Positions 57,001 to 64,000 of a stretch of DNA of 64,000 nucleotides are shown piece by piece. The stretch's first letter is position 1; every line of letters begins with the position of its first letter. The translations under genes were made by a program, and so were the position numbers. The notes under the pieces are model-generated. The model was given only the letters and a program-made list of their open reading frames with translations. It did not search any database and was not told the DNA's origin. This DNA comes from Cristatella mucedo (taxonomy: Eukaryota; Bryozoa; Phylactolaemata; Cristatellidae), in NCBI GenBank assembly GCA_009760855.2, contig WPIO01000017.1, forward strand, positions 3,526,501-3,590,500. The letters run 5' to 3'.

Positions 57001-60000
57001 AACACATTCGGCCTTGTGTATAGACCGTAGATTAAACAATAAATTAAAGGGGTAACTGATTCAACAGCCTCGTTGACAGAGTCATTAGGAATTACACAGG
57101 CCAACAAATACGACCGTCTAACGAATGGCTCACATTTCCACATTAACATTCTCCAAAAGCAGCACTATGAAAGAAGCTGTGCAGGCTACAAAGTAATGTT
57201 CATAAAACTCGGACACGTACAAGGCATGGCATCGTCGTACTCCATGTCTATTAAGAAGTAGGTCCCGCTTAGTTTTTGGGGATCTTCAGAGCCCGACAGA
57301 ACACAATAATAATAACAATGATAGTAATAATAAATCTGATATAGTGCCCTCAGAGAACTCAATCTCTTTCTAGGCGCTTTACATTTGCTGCAAAGAAAGC
57401 ACGATCGAATGGTTAGTGGCAGCATGCTCAATAAACAACAAGAACAACATGGTTAGGGGTGACATGCGCAGGGGGCGGCATGCAAGTGTCGTTAGTGGTA
57501 GCAAGCAATAGTGTCAGCAGGCATAACCACATAAAGGATGAATCACAGGAACCCACGAAATGCTGTGATAAATAGATGTATTTTTCGTTTCTTTCTAAAT
57601 CTGGACAAGTCAGGAGATGTCGTGACGAAAGTCAGGAGTCAGTTCCAGGCTTTGGGTGCATCAAACTAAAGGCACGGTCTCCAAAGGATTTGAAATTTGT
57701 ACGGGGTATGGGTAAACAGTTAGATTCCGAAAAGCATGTGGTACGATGCTTAGCTTGGTGGGGGAGTAGATCTGATAGGTAGGCTGAAGCCAAAGAATGA
57801 AGGGACCTAAAAGTGAGTGACAAAATCTTGAAGTCGATCCGTTGCTTGACTGGGTGCCAGTGCGGGTAGGTAAAAAGTGGTGTTACGTGGCAACTTCGAC
57901 ACTCACAACAGATAACTCACGACAGCTGCAGTCTTGTACACCAACTGTAAGCGCCTGATTGCAAAGACCGATAGACCAGCAAGCAGTGAGTTACAGAAGT
58001 CAAGATGGGATAGCACAAATGCATTGACTAATTTAGATGTGGTATCCCTTTCTAGACAAGCCTGAATTTTAGCAATGTTATGTAGCTGAAAGTAGGCAGA
58101 CTTGACTGTGGAGCTGATGTGGTTGTCTAATGAAAGGTCATTTTGGAACATGGTAGCTAGATTTCGTGCAGAATCAACAGGACGTATGCTGGCAGAGCCT
58201 ATTGTAAGCATTAGCCTTTCCAATTTTCGAATCGCACTTGCCCATAAGTAAGTAAATTGGTTTTATCATCATTCAATTTAAGAAAGTTCGCTGCCATCCA
58301 TTTGCGGATGTCATCAATGCATGCAGCAAGTGAGTGGAGAGAATTCAAAGTGCTGGAAGGCTGGGAAGGATCACAGCAAACATACAACTGAGTGTCATCT
58401 GTATAGAAGTGAAAGCCTAGATCTTGCTTGGAAATCACATTGGCTAGAGGGAGAGTATAAACCGTGAAAAGAACTGGACTAAGCACAGATTCATGAGGTA
58501 CCCCATTTTTCAGAGGTTCCTCGGATGATCTTTGTCCATTCACATCAATACTCTGGAGTCTCCGACTGAGATAATAACAAAAAGCTATCAGCTGGTGAAT
58601 AGCTTCATGCTACAGTGGTACCTCGGCTTAGAGTTTAATTCGTTCCGTGCCTGAGCTCTTCATATTACTCGTATAAAAATAATAATAATGCACTTGATAA
58701 AACGCCCTCAGAGAACTCAATCTCTTTCTAGGCGCTTTACATTTGCTGCAAAGGGAAATGCAATTGAATGGGGAGTAATATCATGCTTGATAAACAAACA
58801 AAATGAATAACATGGTTAGATGTGACATGCACAGGGTCAGCATGCAAGTGTGGTTAGTGGATGGTAAATCAATTTTCCCATTGAAATGAATTGAAATCCC
58901 ATAAATCAGTTCCGGACCCACAAAAAACACCGATTTTTTGTCACATCCTTTTACATTAAAAATGACCTTATAAATAACGAATATTGTTTCAAAAACAATA
59001 CAAGAGAATGTCTTGCAATAAACAGGTTTCATTAATCCTAATGTACAGGAGTAACTTGAAGACCAGACGACTTGAAGATGCTAATAGAGTTAGAGGAGAA
59101 AGGCTGAAATGAATATCTGAATCTCATTCGCCGACTTTTGCCCTTTTTGCAGGGCTTTCCTTGCTTTTAGTTAATTGGCTGGGCCTTTAGGCGGGCGATT
59201 GCTATCAGTTATGTGATGAACTCTCACATGATGATATTGCCTAAATAGAGTATAGTACATACTTAGCTGTCCCTACCGTAGTCGGATTTTAACACCGGAG
59301 TCTGGCGATCTTGTGCAATCCAAGCACCACGATGGCTCGTTCGAGTCTGTCTGGGAGCGAACCAACAGGCCTGCGCTTGGCATCACTCCCGGGTCGTAAG
59401 GCAGCGTCTTGACACAGAACGTCGTTCGCTGCCCTACCCTTATCGACCTGACTAACCAATCGCAGTGTGACGTTTGCTGCGGTTGCGGCTGCGTTTGCTG
59501 CTCTATGTAGTGACTTCCCTGTAGTGACTTCCCTTTCCTGTAATGGCTTCCCTGTAGTGGCTCCTACTGACAGCAGTCTTCAAAAGTTCCGAGTGAACTT
59601 AGCCAGGTTATGCCGGGCGTATCCTTTACTCAGTCCAAGTACATGAATGGTCTTCATTTATTGCTTCAGTCCTGCTTGTGAAGGCCTAGCAGAATAACCA
59701 TACCTAAGTAAGTGTGCTCCTTAGACTTTGGCTGCAGCCAAAACGGTTCTGCCCAATTGACCAGAAACGGAAATGAAGTAGGCCTGAAAATCGTGAGCTT
59801 TCACACACTCTCGTGCAGTCGAAAAGGAGCATTTTAACCTTCTTCAAGGCTTTGATTCTAAAGAGGCAACAAGATTTTTATAAATAGCGGTTTCGTGCCC
59901 TAGGAAGTTTCCCTTGGAATTATGTTTCTGTATGCATACCTCATCGTAACCATGCCTATATGTTGCCACAAGGTGCGATCCATCATTTCGGTAGCTAAAG

Positions 60001-61921
60001 ATGCCACTCCTGAACCCTTAAGCCACTTAGAGCCCCAAAAGCCTCGGCAATGAGTGTATTCCGGGGTATCTAAATGTTTACGGCTCGGGGTGAACATAGT
60101 GGCAGAAGTGCATTAATAGCAATCACCCCTTTAGCAGGCAATAAAGGATTGCCTGCAGCAGGACTCAAACCACGCGACCTGGGTTGTTAAGTAGGATATG
60201 AGCACCTTACCTTGGCAGAGTAGGATCATTCCATGTTAACATAAATTTGAAAATCAACTGTTTCAACCAGGTAGCCTAGCGTTTTCACAAACTGACAAGC
60301 ATCAAAAATACTGTTGAGTTAAAATGCTTTATAACTTGTTCTAGTTTTTGTCGGGCAAGGCTTAAAAAGGCCACCTCTATTGTGCAATCGGTATGTCTCC
60401 CAAACATTTGATGAAAAAACTGGATGCTTGCGAGATACGCTCTTCATTGTCAAATATCCTGTCACCAAGGGTGCAGGTTTTGGTGCTGTCAAGCGTCTGT
60501 GGTGGGTATGGAGATGCTGTAACTACCTCCCAGGGCTAATGCCAGCGAAATGTCCAGCGCTTAATAGAGGTCAGAGTGTACATCTTGCCTTGGAACTAGC
60601 AAACAGGCTACCAACAAAACAAAAAAAAACATGTAGTCGCGCACGAGCATCCACATAGGCACAGTGCAAGCATGAATACGATGCACGCGGACACAAGCGC
60701 GCGCGCGCACGCACACACACACACACACACACACAAGCATGCCGAAGCAGAAAGTGATATGAAAGTTGTTCCGAGGGGTAATACGCGACTAGAGATAACA
60801 AATACTCAAGACCAGGAAACTTCTATGATGCAGAGACAGCCTCAACAGCTACAAAGGACTTCACAATAGAACGCGATTTGCTATGGTACAGCAAGCCACA
60901 TTCTTTCACAAATAGTAGCCCAATCAACACCAGAGCTCCACGTGCACGCAAGACCCTCACTGTGTGTAGGGCTACCACGTACCCACGTACGGCTACTACA
61001 AGAGAGCTTACCAGTGATGTCGACCACACTTTTGTCGGCAACGCATTCTCTGTAGAAGACGCTGAGCAGCTGAGCACCGTGACCTTGCCTTTGGTATGGT
61101 GGCAAAATCAACACCTGGCTAAAAACAGTGAGAAACGTCACCAGGGCTTCCCGAGCTGGGCCATTCACGGCACACTTCCAGTCTCTAGTGTAAACAGGGC
61201 CACATTGAGGGGGGCAGAAATTCACACACACACACACACACCACACACCACACACCTGATCCTCGGCCGTACTCGGTCAGGCCAGGCATAGTATCTGTAC
61301 ACCGTCTGATAACCAACAGTGGCATACATGGTGCAACCGTTGGTCGACTTGTATTTCTCGAATCTAGAAATGGCAACAGAGCTGTACAAAATCGACATGG
61401 CTATGTCTAGCAGTATTTGCACGAAACAGAGCTTGTCTCAAGAACAAGCCCAAGCCTCCGTCAGAACGGCTCACAATAAGATGTAAAGGCTACTCATGAT
61501 GCCTTGCAAATGGGGAATACATGAAACGGGACCGAGAAATAAAATAATTAAGACACGCTGCCCCCTCCCACAAAAATCAGTACCAATGCTGAAAGTGTCA
61601 AACTCAAGCTTCGTGGAGCGTTATGATCACGTGAGAAGAGCTTGGCTACGTGAGAAGTGCTTCAACCAAGCAAGGGTGGCTGCTTGGAAAAGATTTAAAA
61701 AGCTGAGCACAACCACGCACTAAAACAAAGAAGACAATGAACGGCAGGCAGCTCGTGTGGTACATACATTAAATAATAAGACCACCGGTCGTCATCGACG
61801 TCGATATATGAGGCAGCATCAACATACCACAGGAGGAACGTCTGCAGGCGCTCATGGTATGCACGAAAACCAGGTGCTTCTATTGAAGTTTTATAGATCT
61901 CGAAACGTCTGGTCAGATCGC
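51078..61921 (-). CDS. HAT1: Histone acetyltransferase 1 (type B), 3' six exons; 5' part not in window
   Basis: Exons in transcript order: 61921-61768, 61363-61256, 61118-61012, 55815-55664, 53003-52896, 51248-51078 (800 nt, 265 complete residues, TAG). All junctions are GT-AG in phase. HAT1 acetylates newly made H4 at K5 and K12, usually with RbAp46/48. Seen here: RRFEIYKTSIEAPGFRAYHE, RLQTFLLWYVDAASYIDVDD, FEKYKSTNG, the acetyl-CoA binding segment LPPYQRQGHGAQLL (Q/R-x-x-G-x-G type), DITVEDPSEEYQLLRDFVDA with the E-D pair that holds the catalytic glutamate in the human enzyme, MQGFSPEMA, KQARRVYEILRLKYSY and a helical C terminus ending VERLAKEAM. This equals about residues 155-419 of the 419-aa human protein. 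The first visible exon starts in mid-codon, so more exons lie upstream. The donor of exon 55815-55664 is weak (AAG|GTTGTT). Confidence 0.92.
52512..52662 (+). mobile_element. SINE-1 copy
   Basis: TCTGGTTTGGCCAAGTGATT (head), GACCGAGGTCATGGGCTCGA, GCCTAGCGGCATATGTGAAG, then TACCTGAATTGAGATTCTCA, TAGGGCGCAAAACAAATGAA. The B-box-like GGGCTCGAGCC is kept. It lies in the last HAT1 intron. Confidence 0.8.
53283..53425 (-). mobile_element. SINE-1 copy
   Basis: Read on -, the head is AGCTGGTTTACCCCAGTGGT, TAAGGTGCTTACCCCGACCA, GAGGTTGTGGGCTCGAGCCC. The tail reads GCGCCTGGATAGAGATTAAG, TTCTCTTAGGGCGCTATACA. Of all SINE-1 copies its tail is closest to the LINE-A hairpin. It lies in a HAT1 intron. Confidence 0.85.
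53680..53935 (-). mobile_element. LINE-B 3' fragment
   Basis: TGTAATGTATCTCCGTCTGC, GTGTGGGTATTACGTGGGAA, TCACAGCCTAAGTGGCTTTC, GAGCAGTTGAGGTAGTGAGT, GCGCCATAGTCGGCAGCAGC. This - strand copy is about 250 bp, with a few deletions. Confidence 0.88.
55430..55585 (-). mobile_element. Diverged LINE-B 3' fragment
   Basis: ACATATCTCTGTCTGTAGCT, GCAGGAGTTTCGTACAGTGT, ACTCAAAGCTTAAGTCATCT. This older - strand copy lies about 80 bp beyond the HAT1 exon at 55664-55815 (intron side). Confidence 0.6.
55865..56690 (-). mobile_element. LINE-A copy with long open frame
   Basis: On the - strand the frame 56625-56122 (167 codons) has no stop: LDKDTTSKLVHAFVTSHLDF, CNSLLTGLPACAIRRLQLVQ, NSAARLVCREHGSCHITPLL, YLSDILPHQAKHRTTCFLES, KAWNSLPTCVRTSPDLTTFK. 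The 3' UTR runs to the hairpin (55897-55930) and AATAATAAAAATAATG. It is among the best preserved LINE-A copies, yet 5'-truncated. It lies in the long HAT1 intron. Confidence 0.92.
56793..56969 (-). mobile_element. SINE-2 copy
   Basis: Read on -, GGTGAGCCGTGATGGCACAC, TAGGTAAGGTGGTTGCTGTT, then GTCGTGGGTTCGAATCGTTC with B box GGGTTCGAATC, GTGGGCGATCCTTTATTGAC, GCTGTTAAATCAGCTAGTAA and TTTTTAAAATTTC as the A/T end. It is full length, about 175 bp, in the long HAT1 intron. Confidence 0.85.
57300..58610 (-). mobile_element. LINE-A copy retaining part of RT
   Basis: This - strand copy is about 1.3 kb. The 5' part encodes [20 protein letters not shown] (for PQGSVLGP), then FHFYTDDTQLYVCCDPSQ, where the catalytic YADD reads YTDD, and NFLKLNDDKTNLLTYG. 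After breaks come ATMFQNDLSLDNHISSTVKS and NAFVLSHLDFCNSLLAGLSV. The 3' UTR and tail lie at the left (57300-57480). At the right end it stops 3 bases short of a pogo-like MITE terminus (58611). Confidence 0.9.
58613..59010 (+). mobile_element. pogo-like MITE interrupted by a LINE-A insertion
   Basis: TA (58611-58612) precedes a terminus CAGTGGTACCTCGG (58613-58626), then TTAGAGTTTAATTCGTTCCG. After the inserted LINE (about 58676-58866) the element seems to resume with TCAATTTTCCCATTGAAATG, AATTGAAATCCCATAAATCA, GTTCCGGACCCACAAAAAAC. Starts of this CAGTGGTACCTCGG kind are typical of short Tc1/mariner-pogo elements. I could not find the right-hand inverted repeat, so the end is approximate. Confidence 0.6.
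58676..58866 (-). mobile_element. Short LINE-A insertion nested in MITE
   Basis: AATAATAATAATGCACTTGA, TAAAACGCCCTCAGAGAACT, CAATCTCTTTCTAGGCGCTT, then 3' UTR to AAGTGTGGTTAGTGG. It contains only the last ~190 bases of LINE-A, on -, with the hairpin intact. Confidence 0.85.
59011..60107. other. HAT1 intron, unassigned
   Basis: No exon or known repeat seen. There is a local duplication at about 59510-59570 (GTAGTGACTTCCCT repeated three times with changes). Confidence 0.5.
60108..60225 (-). mobile_element. SINE-2 fragment
   Basis: ATTAATAGCAATCACCCCTT, TAGCAGGCAATAAAGGATTG, CCTGCAGCAGGACTCAAACC, then TATGAGCACCTTACCTTGGC. This - strand copy has a decayed B box. Confidence 0.65.
60700..60736. 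repeat. (GC)n(AC)n microsatellite
   Basis: GCGCGCGCGCACGCACACAC followed by more AC to about 60735, in the long HAT1 intron. Confidence 0.95.
61222..61255. repeat. (CA)n microsatellite merged with a HAT1 splice donor
   Basis: CACACACACACACACACACC passes into ACACACCACACACCT. On the HAT1 strand it starts directly at the donor, ATCAG|GTGTGTGG (exon end 61256). The ORF of Cys-Val repeats on - is an artefact of the microsatellite. Confidence 0.95.
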
Positions 61922-62814
61922 CTAGTAAAAATGACGAGCAATACCTTGAGGTTGTGCAATAGAAAGGCCATGCATTCGAAGGTTTGCAACTTCGATGCAC
62001 AACGTCGGCATAGATCGAATGTAATTTCGTCAAATTTGCAATACGGCACGATGAGCAAGCAGGCATCCTGACACCTTTTAATGTCTCAAGGCTGGTGTAC
62101 CTAGCCGAATGTTAGGTAAATGAAACATCGGCTTTGCAATCGTTCAGATACAATTTAAACCGACCATTTTGGCAGCCTGCAGTACTAGTATTACTTTGAG
62201 TGCATGGCAGTAATGGCACTTAATTTTATTTTGAGACCTCAAATCAATTCTGCAAGTAACACATTATTCTATCCTGAAACCCATGAAATATTAAAACGGA
62301 TTACTCTGTTCATATAGATCTGAAGCAAAGTGGGGCTATGTCTACGGTACCATGGAAGTCATTATAAAGACCGATTAATGCATGAAACAATCAATTCCGG
62401 TGAAAAAGAGACACCAGCATTAGTCTGAAGCAGTGGTTAAAAAAGCAGTCCCGGTTTGGCTTCAGAAATGCCAAAACATTTGAGTTCGTAGACAGCCTTC
62501 AGACACACTCCACATCAAATAAAATCCGGCATCACTTAATCATTATAGAGCTTGCCAGGCCTTGCAGATGCCAAACGGTTCCAAAAGAGGTGCTCATGTG
62601 CAGCCAAATTAAAATGCATTTTGAACGACTGAACAAACTAATGCATGTTAGATGTATATACATAAGTCCGGCACGAAGTTGCATGAACGGAAGTCTATGT
62701 TGATTCCATAGCAGACGCTCATCGACGGGAATAGAGCTCAATCAAGTTAACAAGGTAAGATTCCACACATACCGTAATCAAGTTAAGTGTTTGAAGTTTC
62801 TCTGTAACTAACAA
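61922..62814. other. HAT1 intron upstream of first visible exon
   Basis: I searched the - strand here for the HAT1 N-terminal half (the region before RRFEIYK) and found no convincing exon. ORFs at 61922-62066 and 62532-62741 do not match. The acceptor TTTTTACTAG at 61931-61922 is good. Confidence 0.5.
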
Positions 62815-64000
62815 TAATAATACATTTAATAAAGTGCACCCATAGAACTTAATCTCTTTCTGGATGTTTTTTATCTGCTGCAAAGGAAACACGATCAAAT
62901 GGTGAACGGTATCATGCTTAATAAACAACAATTATAACATGGTTAGGGGCGACATGCAAAGGGTCAGCATGCAAGTGTGATCAGTGACAGTATGCAGTGC
63001 CAGCACACATAAAGAACGAATCACTGGGACCCGCTAAATGCTGTCATAAATAGCTACATTTTTAGCTTCTTTTTAAATGTGGTTAAGTTAGGGGATGTCG
63101 TGACCCAAGTCGGGAGTGAGTTCCAGGCTTTGGGAGCATACGAACTAAAGGCACGGTCTCCAAGGATTTGAGGTTTGAACGAGGTATGGGTAAACAGTTT
63201 GATTCCGAAAAGCTGGTGGAACTATGCTGAGCTTGGTGGGGGAGTAGATCTGATAAGTACGCTGGAGCCAAAGAATGAAGGGACTTTAATGCGAGTGAAA
63301 AAACTTTGAAGTCTATCCGTGGTTTGACTGGGAGCAAGTGAAGGTCGGCGAGACGTGGTGTGATGTGGCAACTGTGACGTTCACGACAGACAAATCTAGC
63401 TCCGGAGTTTTGCACCAGCTGTAAGCACCTGATTGCACATACCGGTAAACCAGCAAGCAGTGAGTTACAGAAGTCAAGACAGAATGTCACAAATGCATTG
63501 ACCAACATGGATGTGGTGTTTTTATCTAAACAAGTCCGAATTTTGCAATGTTATGTAACTGAAAGTAGGCAGACTTGACTGTGGTGCTGATATGGTCGTC
63601 TAACGAAAGGTCACTTTGGAACACGACACCTAGGTTTCGTGCAGATTCGAGAGGACGTATGCTTGGCAGAGCCGATTTTGAGCATTAGCCTTTCCAATAC
63701 CTGAATCACACTTGATTTGTCCATACTAGTAAGTTAGTTTTATCTTCACTTAATTTAAGAAAATTTGCTGCCATCCATGACCAGATGTTATCAATACACA
63801 CAGCAAGAGAGTTGAGAGAATTCGAGGTGCTCGAAGGCTGGGAGGGATCAAAGCAAAAATATAACTGAGTGTCATCCGCAAGAAGTGAAAGCCTAGATTG
63901 TGCTGGGCAATCACATCGGCAAGAGGGAGAGTATAAACAGTGAAAAGAACCGGACCTAGCACGGAGCTCTGAGGTACACCATATTTCAGAGGTACCTCAG
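62815..64000 (-). mobile_element. LINE-A copy running off the window
   Basis: On -, from right to left: [20 protein letters not shown], a damaged [12 protein letters not shown] where YADD should be, then LDFCNSLLAGLPVCAIRCLQ, YLSDLLPHQAQHSSTSFSES, and a 3' UTR ending in a decayed hairpin and AATAATAATACATTTAATAA at 62812-62832. It is at least 1.2 kb and probably sits in a HAT1 intron. Confidence 0.9.

Noticed and set aside
60881-61422. ORFs with Cys-Val repeats next to HAT1 exons
   Set aside because: These are HAT1 exon frames read through the splice donor into the GT microsatellite; only the exon parts are coding.
61922-62066. Extension of the first visible HAT1 exon upstream (MPACSSCRIANL...)
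   Set aside because: The text does not match HAT1, and a good acceptor (TTTTTACTAG) ends at 61922, so this is intron.

Overview
The window is animal nuclear DNA. Genes are split by many GT-AG introns, coding exons are islands among decayed non-LTR retrotransposons, SINEs and microsatellites, and there are AATAAA poly(A) signals. I see no bacterial, plasmid or viral architecture. The abundance of L2/CR1-group LINE copies and the moderate divergence of the proteins from vertebrate orthologues suggest an invertebrate metazoan, perhaps an early-branching marine one. The species cannot be told from this sequence alone.

Four conserved genes can be rebuilt exon by exon, with splice phases that agree at every junction. 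(1) MRPL24, mitochondrial ribosomal protein uL24m, + strand, 13679-24731, 6 coding exons, 245 aa. (2) SUGP1, SURP and G-patch splicing factor, - strand, 35966 down to 24811, 11 coding exons, 552 aa. (3) KANSL1, NSL-complex scaffold with a PEHE domain, + strand, 41241-50674, 8 coding exons, 942 aa. (4) HAT1, type B histone acetyltransferase, - strand, 61921 down to 51078, six 3' coding exons visible; its N-terminal exons were not found and probably lie beyond the right edge. The layout is MRPL24> <SUGP1 ... KANSL1> <HAT1. Both convergent pairs have very close 3' ends: 79 bp between the MRPL24 and SUGP1 stops, and interleaved poly(A) signals between KANSL1 and HAT1. SUGP1 and KANSL1 diverge across about 5.3 kb. 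KANSL1 and HAT1 both act on histone acetylation (H4K16 through MOF/KAT8; new H4 K5/K12), but their adjacency may be chance.

The left 13 kb is gene-poor. It holds a LINE 3' end, a possible first exon of a small two-helix membrane protein (- strand, about 2.0-2.2 kb), a 2-kb non-autonomous LTR element (6879-8880) with an Ala/Ser-rich repeat ORF, the longest LINE copy of the window (8935-10935, - strand) and one unrecognised possible terminal exon (11891-12185).

Repeats fall into a few families. LINE-A is an L2/CR1-group element whose 3' end forms a GCGCC...GGCGC hairpin followed by (TTA)n. LINE-B is a related element with a tail of ATTAC repeats. SINE-1 has a tRNA-like head and a tail resembling the LINE-A hairpin. 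SINE-2 is a second tRNA-like family. There are also two pogo-like MITEs. MRPL24 intron 4 is almost entirely nested repeats and includes an in-frame LINE-B/LINE-A chimera. The most notable host-gene observations are a triplicated 3' splice site before MRPL24 exon 4, a 5-codon uORF whose stop overlaps the KANSL1 start as ATGA, a HAT1 splice donor merged into a GT microsatellite, and the loss of one of the two expected SURP domains in SUGP1.
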